Shown: one piece after another, positions 17,568 to 26,522 of the stretch | Position numbering within the stretch: position 1 is the stretch's first letter | Layout of the letters: each line of letters opens with the position of its first letter | Source: an uncultured Clostridia bacterium | GTDB taxonomy: Bacteria > Bacillota > Clostridia > Lachnospirales > Lachnospiraceae | Assembly (NCBI GenBank): GCA_947385955.1 | Contig: CANDNA010000012.1 | Span: 1 to 64,000, forward strand | Direction of reading: 5' to 3' | Length of the DNA: 64,000 nt | Notes under the pieces: model-generated | The model's input: only the letters and a program-made list of their open reading frames with translations | What the model was told of the DNA's origin: nothing | The model's database searches: none | Program-made: the position numbers and the translations under genes

Positions 17568-18425
17568 ATGAGAGAAATCATAGCAGATACGATAATGGAT
17601 ACCCTGCGGCTTTTGCCGTTTTTGTTTGTGACTTATCTGGCAATGGAGTGGCTGGAGCATAAAACCGGGACAGTGACAAAGGAGATGGTAAAGCGGTCAG
17701 GCCGTTTTGGCCCGCTGGTGGGGGCAGTGCTGGGAGTTGTTCCCCAGTGTGGGTTTTCTGCGGCTGCAGGCAGCCTTTATGCGGGCAGGGTGATCACACT
17801 TGGCACTTTATTTTCCGTTTATTTGTCCACTTCTGATGAGATGCTGCCGATCCTGATTTCCGAGTCGGCGCCTGTGGCGCTGATTGGCCGGATTCTTTTC
17901 TGTAAAGTTGCAATCGGGCTGTGTATGGGAGTCTGTATTGACCTGTTGCTGCACCGGCGTGAAAAGGAACACACGCATATGCACATCGAAGAGTTGTGCG
18001 GGCATGCCCACTGTCATTGCGGGGAAGCAGAAAAAGGACTGCTCAGGCCTGCGCTGTTCCATACCCTGCAGGTGGCTTTTTTCATTTTTCTGGTTTCACT
18101 GGGGCTGAATGCGCTGCTGGAAGGGGCAGGAGAAGAGGCTCTGGCAGATTTGTTTCTGCGTTATGGCATTCTGGGAGAACTGACGGCAGGTCTGATCGGC
18201 CTGCTTCCCAATTGTGCTTCTTCGGTTATGATTACGCAGCTTTATCTGGAGGGGGTACTGAATTTCGGCGCCCTGCTCAGCGGCCTGCTGACCGGCTCCG
18301 GTATCGGCCTTTTGGTATTGTACCGGGTGAACCGCAACTGGAAGGAAAATGTGGGAATTACCGTTGGACTGTACGTGACAGGAACGGTTTTTGGCATTGT
18401 GGTAAATGCAGTGGGACTGGCTTAG
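17568..18425 (+). CDS. Putative 10-TM heavy-metal exporter (ArsP_2-like permease)
   Basis: A 285-residue membrane protein in two similar halves. Each contains a Pro/Cys signature: 'GAVLGVVPQCGFSAAAGSLY' in the first and 'GLIGLLPNCASSVMITQLYL' in the second. Between them, residues 129-156 form a His/Cys-rich loop ('EKEHTHMHIEELCGHAHCHC') suited to binding a soft or transition metal. The family is annotated as putative manganese/arsenic exporters. It heads a two-gene operon with a Fur-family regulator, consistent with metal efflux under metal control; which metal is unknown. GTG/ATG choice: ATG 17568 follows AGGAAAGG. Confidence 0.82.
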   Translation: MREIIADTIMDTLRLLPFLFVTYLAMEWLEHKTGTVTKEMVKRSGRFGPLVGAVLGVVPQCGFSAAAGSLYAGRVITLGTLFSVYLSTSDEMLPILISESAPVALIGRILFCKVAIGLCMGVCIDLLLHRREKEHTHMHIEELCGHAHCHCGEAEKGLLRPALFHTLQVAFFIFLVSLGLNALLEGAGEEALADLFLRYGILGELTAGLIGLLPNCASSVMITQLYLEGVLNFGALLSGLLTGSGIGLLVLYRVNRNWKENVGITVGLYVTGTVFGIVVNAVGLA

Positions 18426-18453
18426 AGGCGGTAAACGGGCAGGAGGGGAACTG

Positions 18454-18870
18454 ATGAGAGAAGAACAGACAGTCTGGCAGATGCTGAAAAAAACAAAGCA
18501 GAGGGAACGGGTCTTTAGGATATTGACAGAGGCCGACGGGCCTGTAAGCGCAGCAGACATTTATCAGAAGCTGCTGCGGCAGGAGGAAGGATGCGCCTGT
18601 GCCATATCCACAGTATACCGTATTCTACAGGCATTTGAAGAAAAGCATCTGGTCAGCCGGACGACTCTGCCGGATTCGGATATGGCTGTGTATGAATGGA
18701 AGCAGGAAAGCCATTGCCATTATGCCGTCTGTCTGAAATGCCATAAAAGGATTCCGCTGAAGGAATGCCCGTTTCACAGTGAATTCGGAATGGAAGAAAC
18801 GTTCCAGGTAACAGGACATAAGGTGGAAGTGTATGGATACTGCGGCTCCTGCAGAGAGGATAAAAGATAA
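18454..18870 (+). CDS. Fur-family metalloregulator
   Basis: A 138-residue member of the Fur/Zur/PerR family. The winged-helix part includes 'SAADIYQKLL' and 'ISTVYRILQAFEEKHLV'. The dimerisation part has the structural-zinc motifs 'CLKCHKR' and 'CGSC', plus a His-containing 'HCHYAVC' stretch. The ATG at 18454 follows AGGAGGGG and lies 28 bp after the exporter stop. Pairing with a putative metal exporter is unusual, since Fur proteins more often repress uptake, so either the exporter actually imports or this regulator acts in an atypical mode. Confidence 0.92.
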   Translation: MREEQTVWQMLKKTKQRERVFRILTEADGPVSAADIYQKLLRQEEGCACAISTVYRILQAFEEKHLVSRTTLPDSDMAVYEWKQESHCHYAVCLKCHKRIPLKECPFHSEFGMEETFQVTGHKVEVYGYCGSCREDKR

Positions 18871-18974
18871 ATAAAGGATGTATGTGTATGGGGCGGTAAA
18901 GAGGCGTTTTTGATTCTGATTCCTGCCGGCTTTGCATATATAATAGATAATGAAAAATCAGGGTAAGGCGGAGC

Positions 18975-19775
18975 ATGGTAAATGAATATAAGGTGTTGGC
19001 CCGGGTCGGTCTGTTGTTTGTCATGATGTATATGATAGGGGCCGGTCTGGCAGGAGGGGTCAACGTCTGGAAGGAAACATCTGCAGTGGCGCGTGAAACA
19101 AAGGACTGGGGACTGGGATTCGGGGAGAGCGGACAGAAACCCACAGGCAATACCGGTGCAGAGGAGCTGGCAGAGTACGATGCCTATTATGTGGGAAGTA
19201 CGGAGGAAAAGGTGATTTATCTCACCTTTGATGCAGGATTTGAAAACGGAAACACCCCGGCGATACTGGATGCACTGAAAAAACATCATGTGTCAGCCAC
19301 TTTTTTTGTGGTGGGGAATTATCTGGAAACCAGTCCTGAGCTGGTGAAACGTATGGCGGCGGAAGGGCATACAGTGGGAAACCATTCTTACCATCATCCG
19401 GACATGACCGGAAAATCGGATGAGGAATTTGAGCAGGAACTGAAACTTGTGGAAGATACATACCGGGAAATCACCGGGCAGGAGCTGACTAAGTTTTACA
19501 GGCCGCCCCAGGGCAAATACAATGCAGCCACATTAAAGCATGCCAGGGAACTGGGATACCGCACTTTTTTCTGGAGCCTGGCTTATGTGGACTGGCTGGA
19601 AAATGACCAGCCCACGAAGGAGGAAGCCTTTGAAAAACTGCTGGGAAGAATCCATCCGGGAGCCATCGTATTGCTGCACAGTACTTCGGCTACCAATGGC
19701 CGGATACTGGATGAACTGCTGACCGAATGGGAGAAAATGGGATATCAGATCAGGCCCCTTTCCGAACTCAGATAG
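18975..19775 (+). CDS. pdaA: Delta-lactam-biosynthetic de-N-acetylase
   Basis: A 266-residue polysaccharide deacetylase with an N-terminal membrane segment. Motif 1 is 'YLTFDAGFENGNTPAILDAL', motif 2 'HTVGNHSYHHPDM', motif 3 'FYRPPQGKYN', then 'FWSLAYVDW' and 'HPGAIVLLHS'. These match PdaA of Bacillus subtilis closely, which makes muramic delta-lactam in spore cortex peptidoglycan. In motif 1 the usual second Asp of generic deacetylases is Ala (Asn in PdaA). The neighbouring convergent germination-protein gene fits a sporulation context; the two coding regions overlap by 8 bp at their ends. Confidence 0.93.
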   Translation: MVNEYKVLARVGLLFVMMYMIGAGLAGGVNVWKETSAVARETKDWGLGFGESGQKPTGNTGAEELAEYDAYYVGSTEEKVIYLTFDAGFENGNTPAILDALKKHHVSATFFVVGNYLETSPELVKRMAAEGHTVGNHSYHHPDMTGKSDEEFEQELKLVEDTYREITGQELTKFYRPPQGKYNAATLKHARELGYRTFFWSLAYVDWLENDQPTKEEAFEKLLGRIHPGAIVLLHSTSATNGRILDELLTEWEKMGYQIRPLSELR

Positions 19776-21258
19776 AGGAGGCACCGTCCTTTTTGTTTCC
19801 TGAGCCGGGTTTTGATTTTTTCCGTTCTCTCTTCCATACATGGCTGGGCTGTGCCCTGTAAGTGGGCCGCCGGAAAAATAATGTGGAAAGCGCTTCTTTG
19901 TTAAAGGGATATAAGGGCCAGAAAAAGCTCTTTCCGGCAAAAGAAGGGGTGGTCAGTACGGAAAACAGTACCAGGAAACAGCCGGCGGCAAATCCGAATA
20001 TACCCAGCAGCCCGGTCATCAGCAGCAGGAAAATCCGGTAACAGCGCAATCCTTCTGAAAAGGCCACACTGGAAAGTGCAAGGCTCGCCAGCAAAGTGGC
20101 GGCCGCATAGAACATCACTTCCAGAGATACCCAGTGCAGATCAATGGCAGCGTCGCTGAGAATCAGGCCGCCGACAATGGAGAGTGCACCGGAATAGGAA
20201 GAAGGGCTGTGGGCGGCAGAGTACTGAAAAAGATCCAGTGCAAGCTCGGCAAACAGAGTATAAAGGAGCAGCCGGAAACTGTCAGGCTGTTCCAGAGGAA
20301 ACAGGGACAATGTATCGGCCACAGAGGGAAAACAGGAGCCGATCAGCAGAAATACCGGGAGGAGCAGCAGGCTGATAAAGATGCAGCAAAAGCGCAGCAG
20401 CCGGCTGTAACTTCCCACTACGGGGCTTTTATAATAATCCTCCGGGTTCTGGGTAAACTGGAAGATGGTGCTGGGCAGGATCAGGGCCGAAGGGGAATTG
20501 TCCACCAGCAAAAGGATGTTGCCTTCCATCAGATAGCTGCATGCCACATCCGGACGCTGGGTCTGCTGGATACTGGGCAGCGGATGATACCATTTTTTTC
20601 TGACCAGGAGCTCTTCCAGACTTTTTGCCCCCATTGTCAGAGAAGTGACGGAAAGGTGGTCCAGGCTGGTATTCAGTTTTTCCAGCAGGGCATTGTCCAC
20701 ATAGCCGTCAATATAAGTGACAGCTACATCTGTGCGGCTGTCTGTTCCTATGTGCTTTACCGAAAAGGTCAGCCGGGGATTTCGGATCCGTCTGCGGATC
20801 AGGTTGGTATTGAAGAGCATGGTTTCCACAAAACCATCTCTTGCGCCCTGGGTAACCCGCTCGGTTTCCGGTTCAGAGATGCTTCTGGCAGGATAGGTGC
20901 GGGTATCCAGCAGGATCGCGTTTGGAAAACCGTCTACGAAGAGGACGGAAGGACCGCTGAGGACAGAGGAAATAATCACGTCCCAGTCGTCGGTCAGCTC
21001 TGTCTGGGCATAGCCGATTTTGGAAGCCATATAGAGAGAAAGATCCTGGATGGAATCGTCTTTGGTGTAAGTGGGATTCTGCAGATCCGCAAAGATTTCC
21101 TGCAGCACTTCGGTCCTGCACATACCGTTGATGCCGAGAAACCATGCACGGGACCGGCCCAGATATAAATCTCTCGTAATCAGATCAAAACTTTTTCCCA
21201 CAGGAAATATTTCATATGCCTGCTTTTTATTCTGTGTAAGTGAAGCGGATAGTTTCAT
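19768..21258 (-). CDS. GerA-family spore germination protein (GerAA/SpoVAF-like)
   Basis: A 496-residue protein. The N-terminal ~270 residues are soluble: 'GKSFDLITRDL', 'SVLSGPSVLFVDG' and 'ETMLFNTNLIRRRIRNPRL' match GerA-type A subunits. The C-terminal half holds about five membrane segments ('CCIFISLLLLPVFLLIG' and others). Family members form germinant-receptor or SpoVA-associated complexes in the spore inner membrane. No B or C subunit gene adjoins it, which favours an SpoVAF-like or orphan role. The start at 21258 has an AAAGG site; a longer frame to 21426 has none. Proline in 'VVGSYSRLLRF' region differs from usual PGPR-type motifs, so the assignment is to family level only. Confidence 0.85.
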   Translation of the reverse strand: MKLSASLTQNKKQAYEIFPVGKSFDLITRDLYLGRSRAWFLGINGMCRTEVLQEIFADLQNPTYTKDDSIQDLSLYMASKIGYAQTELTDDWDVIISSVLSGPSVLFVDGFPNAILLDTRTYPARSISEPETERVTQGARDGFVETMLFNTNLIRRRIRNPRLTFSVKHIGTDSRTDVAVTYIDGYVDNALLEKLNTSLDHLSVTSLTMGAKSLEELLVRKKWYHPLPSIQQTQRPDVACSYLMEGNILLLVDNSPSALILPSTIFQFTQNPEDYYKSPVVGSYSRLLRFCCIFISLLLLPVFLLIGSCFPSVADTLSLFPLEQPDSFRLLLYTLFAELALDLFQYSAAHSPSSYSGALSIVGGLILSDAAIDLHWVSLEVMFYAAATLLASLALSSVAFSEGLRCYRIFLLLMTGLLGIFGFAAGCFLVLFSVLTTPSFAGKSFFWPLYPFNKEALSTLFFRRPTYRAQPSHVWKRERKKSKPGSGNKKDGASSI

Positions 21259-21435
21259 AACCGATGCCTTTCTGAGAATCGTGTGGTAAGGGACAGGCTG
21301 CAGCCGGCGGCCGCAGAATCGCTGATAGTTTCTGCATAAAGAAAGGGTTTTATACAGAATGTCTGTGAAATATACATGTTGCACAAAAAAAAGCCGGTTT
21401 TTTAAAAAAAAGAATAAAAACTGCAAAAAAACAGG

Positions 21436-21464
21436 TTGACAGATCAGGCAGAAGAATCTATAAT
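21436..21464 (+). promoter_or_regulatory. Consensus sigma-A promoter of the PTS operon
   Basis: TTGACA at 21436-21441, exactly 17 bp, TATAAT at 21459-21464: a perfect consensus. A leader of about 200 nt follows before the antiterminator gene. Confidence 0.93.
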
Positions 21465-21487
21465 GAGTACAGTTACATAGCGGTCAT

Positions 21488-21516
21488 GGATTGTTACTGG
21501 GAACAGGCAAAACCAG
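21488..21516 (+). promoter_or_regulatory. RAT site for a BglG/LicT-type antiterminator
   Basis: The leader contains GGATTGTTACTG followed by CAGGCAAAACC, the two strands of a ribonucleic antiterminator hairpin of the LicT/SacY type. Its 3' bases overlap the left arm of the following terminator, so the two structures exclude each other. Protein binding would allow read-through into the operon. Confidence 0.9.
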
Positions 21517-21570
21517 ATTTTATAAGTTAATCGTGGGATGATTGATTTATGAGATTTGGTTTTTTCTTTT
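21509..21570 (+). terminator. Leader terminator controlled by the RAT site
   Basis: The left arm (21509-21525) pairs with the right arm (21547-21563) with a few G-U pairs, followed by a T-rich run with one C. Together with the overlapping RAT it forms a classic PTS antitermination switch. Confidence 0.85.
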
Positions 21571-21667
21571 CAGAGATGTTTTGCCGGGAGAGCAGAACTG
21601 ACAGATCAGGGATATGTCTGTTGCCGGATTGCCGCATGCTGTATCGGATATTTGAAAGGGATAGAAA

Positions 21668-22504
21668 TTGGTTATTGAGAGAATTATAAATAACAATGTG
21701 ATCAGCGCTCTGGATCAGGAAGGTAAGGAAATCGTAGTGATGGGAAGCGGCATCGGCTTCGGAAAGAAGAAGGGCCAGTTTTGCGATGAGAGCCGGATTG
21801 ATAAAATATTCCGTATGGAGGATGAAGCGGTTTTGGGCAGGTTTAAGGATCTGCTGGCAAAACTGCCATTGGAATATATCCAGGTAAGCAACGATATTAT
21901 TTCCTTTGCCAAAAAAGAACTGGGCGTTTCATTAAATCAGAATGTTTATATTACACTGACCGACCACATCAGTTTTGCACTGGAACGGTTTCAGGAAAAC
22001 ATGAATTTTACCAATGCACTGCACAGTGAAATCAGACGTTTTTATCCGGCAGAATATTCTGTGGGGATACATGCCCTGCAGTTGATTGAAGAGAAAACAG
22101 GAATCCTGCTTCCGGAAGATGAAGCATCTGCAATTGCGCTGCATCTGGTTAATGCGGAGCTGAATCTGAAGGTCCGGGATATCTGGGCTCTGACAGAGAT
22201 CATGGGCAGGATGATGGAACTGATCAGCGGATATATGCCCGTACTGCAAACGGAAAGTCTGGAAAAAGACAGGCTGCTGTCAGATTTGAAGTTCATGCTG
22301 TGCCGGGTACTGACGTTGAAACCTCTGAAAGAGAAGGGGGATCCGGCACTTTCCCGTTATATGAAAGAGAGCTGCCCGGAGCTGGTTAAGGCAGTGACAG
22401 AGATTGGAAAACTGTTGGAAGAAAACTATCAGTGTCATATGACAGCGGAAGAGCAGCTATATCTGGTTGTGAGCTTAAAGCGGATCAAGGATCTTTATGC
22501 ATAA
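21668..22504 (+). CDS. BglG/LicT-family transcription antiterminator
   Basis: A 278-residue RNA-binding regulator. Residues 1-58 form the CAT domain that binds the RAT hairpin ('IERIINNNVISALDQ'). Two PTS regulation domains follow at about 65-170 and 172-278, with PRD1 histidines in 'NALHSEIRRFYP' and 'AIALHLVNAE'. Phosphorylation by HPr or EII components would set its activity. The start is TTG at 21668, chosen because AAAGGG lies 8 nt upstream and family members begin just before 'I.kilNNN'. It controls its own operon through the leader switch and thus the whole PTS set downstream. Confidence 0.93.
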   Translation: MVIERIINNNVISALDQEGKEIVVMGSGIGFGKKKGQFCDESRIDKIFRMEDEAVLGRFKDLLAKLPLEYIQVSNDIISFAKKELGVSLNQNVYITLTDHISFALERFQENMNFTNALHSEIRRFYPAEYSVGIHALQLIEEKTGILLPEDEASAIALHLVNAELNLKVRDIWALTEIMGRMMELISGYMPVLQTESLEKDRLLSDLKFMLCRVLTLKPLKEKGDPALSRYMKESCPELVKAVTEIGKLLEENYQCHMTAEEQLYLVVSLKRIKDLYA

Positions 22505-22536
22505 ATTCCGATACTGCAAGGAGGAAGGAGAGAAAA

Positions 22537-23022
22537 ATGGGATTTTTAAACGGGGTTTTTAAGAAAAAGGAATTGGAGATCGGATCTCCCGCTGCCGGGA
22601 CCTGTGTCAGCATTAAAGAAGTGCCGGATCCTACGTTCAGCGAAGAAATTTTAGGAAAAGGTGTGGCAATAAAGCCATCAGAGGGGAAATTTTTCGCTCC
22701 GGCAGGCGGAACGGTAAATACACTGTTCCCTACCAAACATGCAGTAGGCATTACCACCCAGGAAGGAGCAGAAATCCTGATTCATGTAGGGCTGGATACG
22801 GTAAATCTCAAAGGAGAGCATTTTACGGCGCATGTAAAAGAAGGCGATACTGTGGCAAAGGGAGATTTGCTGCTGGAGGCTGACCTCGCGGCAATTGCCC
22901 AGGCAGGATATGATACGATTACACCGGTTCTGATCTGTAATACCGGAGATTTTTCGGATGTAGCTGCGGGTGCGGCGGGTGAGGTATCCACCGGTGCCTG
23001 TATACTGAGAATTAAATTATAG
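22537..23022 (+). CDS. PTS glucose-type EIIA protein
   Basis: A 161-residue soluble phosphocarrier of the glucose/GlcNAc family. The phospho-accepting His83 is in 'GAEILIHVGLDTV', with the supporting His68 in 'FPTKHAVGI'. It receives phosphate from HPr and passes it to an EIIB domain, here most likely that of the GlcNAc-type EIIBC at the end of the operon, which lacks an EIIA domain. AAGGAGG lies 5' of the ATG at 22537. Confidence 0.94.
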   Translation: MGFLNGVFKKKELEIGSPAAGTCVSIKEVPDPTFSEEILGKGVAIKPSEGKFFAPAGGTVNTLFPTKHAVGITTQEGAEILIHVGLDTVNLKGEHFTAHVKEGDTVAKGDLLLEADLAAIAQAGYDTITPVLICNTGDFSDVAAGAAGEVSTGACILRIKL

Positions 23023-23035
23023 GAAGGTCAATAAG

Positions 23036-24655
23036 ATGGAAACTTATCATGGAAAGAGTGTATTACAGGGGATTGCGGTAGGCAGGCTGTATGTCATTGA
23101 AAAAAAAGAAAGCAGTTGGACCAAGATGACGATCACCGATGCAGACGAAGAGGTGATGAGATTTCAGAAAGCCAGAGAGGAAGCGGTCAGTCAGTTAGAT
23201 GAGCTGTATCAGGAGGCAATGACGCAGGTCGGAGAAGAAAATGCCATGATCTTTGATGTGCATAAGATGATGCTGGAAGATCTGGACTATCTGGAAGCCA
23301 TTGAAAACCGCATCCGGACAGAAATGGTCAATGGAGAGTATGCTGTAACGGTAACGGGAGAAGAGTTTGCAGCGATGTTTTCTTCTATGGAAGACGAGTA
23401 TATGAAAGCCAGAGCGGCTGATGTCATTGATATTTCTGCCAGAATCGTCAGAGTGCTGGAAGGAAGGGAAGAGCCGGGGCTGCACAGCAGAGAGCCGGTG
23501 ATTATCCTGGCAGACGATCTGTCTCCCAGCGAAACGATTTCGATGGACAAAACAAAAATCCTTGCCTTTGTGACAAAACATGGATCGGCCAATTCCCATA
23601 CGGCGATCCTGGCGCGTTCCCTGAACATCCCGTCCCTTGTCAATACGGATGTGGAGATTACGAGGGACTACCACGGAAAAGAAGCCATTGTGGACGGCGT
23701 AACGGGCTGTCTGTTTATAGAGCCGGATGAAGAGACGCTGGCAGTAAAGAAGAAAGAACAGGATGCCATCCGTGACAAAGAAGAAAAGCTGAAACTGCTG
23801 ATCGGAAAAGAAAATATCACCAAAGACGGAAGAAAGATCAATCTGTATGCCAATATGGGCAATGTGGAGGATGTGGGAAAGGTACTGGAAAGCGATGCCG
23901 GCGGTATCGGCCTGTTCCGGAGTGAGTTTTTGTATCTGGGCAGGGATTCTTTCCCCACTGAGGAGGAGCAGTTCCAGGCATACAAGGAAGTGGTTTCCCG
24001 TATGGAAGGCCGTAAGGTGATTATTCGTACACTGGACATCGGAGCGGATAAAAAGGCTGACTATTTTGGACTGGATCCGGAAGAAAATCCGGCGCTGGGG
24101 TATCGGGCCATCCGGATCTGTCTTACCAGACAGGAGATATTCAGGACTCAGCTTCGGGCGATTTACCGGGCATCTGCTTTCGGTAAAGTGTCTGTGATGT
24201 TCCCTATGATTATTTCGGTAAAGGAAATCAGAGAGATCAAGGAGATTGCCGCTGATGTAAGAGAGGAGCTGGCAAAGGAGAACATTCCCTGTGGGGAAGT
24301 GGAACTGGGTATTATGATAGAAACGCCTGCAGCAGCGCTGGTCAGCGCAGAACTGGCAAAGGAAGTGGAGTTTTTCAGCATCGGTACCAATGATCTGACT
24401 CAGTATACGCTTGCCATTGACAGGCAGAATCAGAAACTGGAGCCTTTTTATGATTCTCACCATCCTGCCGTATTGAAACTGATCGAAATGACCATTCAGA
24501 ACGGACATAAGGAAGGCGCCTGGGTAGGTATCTGCGGGGAACTGGCGGCGGATGATACTCTGACAGAGACATTCTTGGATATGGGGCTGGATGAACTGTC
24601 CGTATCGCCTACTTATATACTGAAGCTCCGGGATAAAATACGCAGCATTGGATAA
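23036..24655 (+). CDS. ptsI: PTS enzyme I (PEP-protein phosphotransferase)
   Basis: General PTS component that takes phosphate from phosphoenolpyruvate. The phospho-His188 is in 'GSANSHTAILARSLNIPSLV'. The PEP-binding barrel shows 'GIGLFRSEFLYL', 'RTLDIGADKK' and 'FSIGTNDLTQY', and Cys in 'VGICGELA' near the C-terminus. At 539 residues it is slightly shorter than the usual ~570. Order is unusual: ptsI precedes ptsH, whereas most Firmicutes have ptsH-ptsI. Confidence 0.97.
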   Translation: METYHGKSVLQGIAVGRLYVIEKKESSWTKMTITDADEEVMRFQKAREEAVSQLDELYQEAMTQVGEENAMIFDVHKMMLEDLDYLEAIENRIRTEMVNGEYAVTVTGEEFAAMFSSMEDEYMKARAADVIDISARIVRVLEGREEPGLHSREPVIILADDLSPSETISMDKTKILAFVTKHGSANSHTAILARSLNIPSLVNTDVEITRDYHGKEAIVDGVTGCLFIEPDEETLAVKKKEQDAIRDKEEKLKLLIGKENITKDGRKINLYANMGNVEDVGKVLESDAGGIGLFRSEFLYLGRDSFPTEEEQFQAYKEVVSRMEGRKVIIRTLDIGADKKADYFGLDPEENPALGYRAIRICLTRQEIFRTQLRAIYRASAFGKVSVMFPMIISVKEIREIKEIAADVREELAKENIPCGEVELGIMIETPAAALVSAELAKEVEFFSIGTNDLTQYTLAIDRQNQKLEPFYDSHHPAVLKLIEMTIQNGHKEGAWVGICGELAADDTLTETFLDMGLDELSVSPTYILKLRDKIRSIG

Positions 24656-24712
24656 GGGAGAGTTCGGGCGTATGTGCCCGCTGTCAAATAAAAGAGAAAG
24701 AAGGAGAAAAAG

Positions 24713-24976
24713 ATGAAAACAGTAAAATATGTAATTACGGATCCGATAGGACTCCATGCAAGACCGGCAGGGCTTTTTGTAAAAAAGGCAGCAGAATATC
24801 AGAGTAATATTTCCGTGAAAAATATGGAAAACGGAAAAAGTGTGGATGCAAAGCGCATTATGGCAGTGATGTCTCTTGGTGTAAAGCAGGGTAATAAGAT
24901 AGAGCTGAGCATCGAAGGGGCAGACGAAGATACGGCAGAAAAGGAGTTAGCAGCGTTCTTGAAAGAGAACCTATAA
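24713..24976 (+). CDS. ptsH: PTS phosphocarrier HPr with Arg at the Ser46 position
   Basis: An 87-residue phosphocarrier. The active His15 sits in 'GLHARPAG'. The second conserved segment, 'KSIMGVMSLG' in Bacillus HPr, here reads 'KRIMAVMSLG': the Ser46 equivalent (residue 48) is Arg, encoded by CGC. That serine is the target of HPr kinase for CcpA-dependent catabolite repression, so this HPr should work in phosphotransfer but not in that control. AAGAAGGAG precedes the ATG. Confidence 0.95.
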   Translation: MKTVKYVITDPIGLHARPAGLFVKKAAEYQSNISVKNMENGKSVDAKRIMAVMSLGVKQGNKIELSIEGADEDTAEKELAAFLKENL

Positions 24977-25039
24977 CTTATAGATGCAAAGTAACATTCT
25001 GAGCCAGGACAGAATGGAAAAAGAAAGGGGTAGTTAATT

Positions 25040-26488
25040 ATGATGAAGTACTTACAGAAGTTAGGTAAATCCCTGATGCTTCCTGTAGCCTGCTTACCGG
25101 TTTGCGGTATTTTGATGGGTGTTGGATATGCATTGTCCCCGCATGCTATGCAGGGTGGTGATATTACAGGCGTTGCAGGAATCATAGGCTTCTTCTTAAT
25201 CAAAGCAGGGGGTGCTTTGATTGACAATATGTCATGGCTGTTTGCAATCGGTGTTGCTTTCGGTATGTCCGATGACAATGACGGCGCAGCAGGCCTGGCA
25301 GGTCTGGTATCATGGCTGATGATTATCAACCTGCTCTCCTCCGGTGTGATTTCCACAATGACCGGTGCAGAAGCCAATGCAGCATTTGGCAAGATTCAGA
25401 ACCAGTTTATCGGTATTCTGGCCGGTATCATCGGTTCTGTTTGCTACAACAAATTTAAAAACACAAAACTTCCGGATGCGCTTTCTTTCTTCTCCGGCAA
25501 GAGATGTGTTGCAATCGTAACAGCAGTTGTTTCCATCATTGTAGCAGGTATCCTGTTCTTCATATGGCCCATCGTTTATTCGGGTCTGGTAGCTCTTGGC
25601 TCCAGTATCCAGGGTCTGGGTGCAATTGGTTCCGGTATCTATGCATTCCTGAACCGTCTGCTGATTCCGTTCGGTCTGCATCATGCACTGAACTCTGTAT
25701 TCTGGTTTGATGCCATCGGTATCAATGACCTGGGTAATTTCTGGGGCAACACCGGTGTGCTTGGCGAGACTGGTATGTACATGGCAGGTTTCTTCCCGTC
25801 TATGATGTTCGGTCTTCCGGCAGCAGCTCTGGCAATTATACATTGCTCCAAGCCTGAAAAGAGAAAACAGGCGGCAGGTATTATGGGTGCAGCAGCTCTC
25901 TGCTCATTTATCTGCGGCGTAACAGAGCCTTTTGAATTTGCTTTTATGTTCCTGGCTCCGGCTCTGTATCTTGTATATGCAATCCTTTATGGTATTTTTG
26001 CAGCTATTTCCGTTGCACTGGGCTTCCGTGCAGGTTTCTCCTTCTCGGCAGGCCTTACGGACCTGATTTTCAGCTCTCAGCTTCCGCTGGCACAGAAAGT
26101 ATGGCTGATCCTTCCGCTTGGTATTGCAGCAGCAGTGGTATTCTATTTGGTATTCCGTGTTGCGATCACAAAGTTTGATTTAAAGACACCGGGACGTGAG
26201 GATGACGATGCGGTGGCAGACGAAATGAAGGCTGTACTTGCCAACAATGACTTTACCAAGGTTGCACAGATTATTCTGGAAGGTCTGGGCGGAAAAGCAA
26301 ATGTATCAACTCTGGATAACTGCGTAACAAGACTTCGTATTGAGGTAAAGGATTATGTGGCAGTAGATGAGGCAAAGATCAAATCCGCAGGTATTGCAGG
26401 TGTGATCCGGCCCAGCAAGAATGCCGTTCAGGTTATTGTAGGAACGAAAGTTCAGTTCGTGGCGGATGAAATGAAAAAGATGCTGTAA
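25040..26488 (+). CDS. nagE: PTS N-acetylglucosamine-type EIIBC
   Basis: Membrane permease that imports and phosphorylates a hexose. The EIIC part (about 1-385) has roughly ten helices and the substrate-site motifs 'IPFGLHHALNSVFWF' and 'GVTEPFEFAFMF'. The EIIB domain at about 400-482 has the phospho-Cys428 in 'LDNCVTRLRI'. The long 'GLHHALN' version resembles the GlcNAc (NagE/NagP) subgroup more than glucose PtsG, but specificity is inferred. It depends on the separate EIIA encoded upstream. A terminator follows. Confidence 0.9.
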   Translation: MMKYLQKLGKSLMLPVACLPVCGILMGVGYALSPHAMQGGDITGVAGIIGFFLIKAGGALIDNMSWLFAIGVAFGMSDDNDGAAGLAGLVSWLMIINLLSSGVISTMTGAEANAAFGKIQNQFIGILAGIIGSVCYNKFKNTKLPDALSFFSGKRCVAIVTAVVSIIVAGILFFIWPIVYSGLVALGSSIQGLGAIGSGIYAFLNRLLIPFGLHHALNSVFWFDAIGINDLGNFWGNTGVLGETGMYMAGFFPSMMFGLPAAALAIIHCSKPEKRKQAAGIMGAAALCSFICGVTEPFEFAFMFLAPALYLVYAILYGIFAAISVALGFRAGFSFSAGLTDLIFSSQLPLAQKVWLILPLGIAAAVVFYLVFRVAITKFDLKTPGREDDDAVADEMKAVLANNDFTKVAQIILEGLGGKANVSTLDNCVTRLRIEVKDYVAVDEAKIKSAGIAGVIRPSKNAVQVIVGTKVQFVADEMKKML

Positions 26489-26522
26489 ACCTTCGGGTTT
26501 CAGCGAATCAGAAAAGCCTGGC

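Noticed and set aside
20134-21168. 344-codon forward open frame
   Set aside because: It lies fully antisense to the GerA-family gene, whose motifs are clear; no ribosome site or family match.
23195-24757. 520-codon reverse open frame
   Set aside because: Antisense shadow of ptsI; composition is Cys/His/Phe-rich, typical of complement translation.
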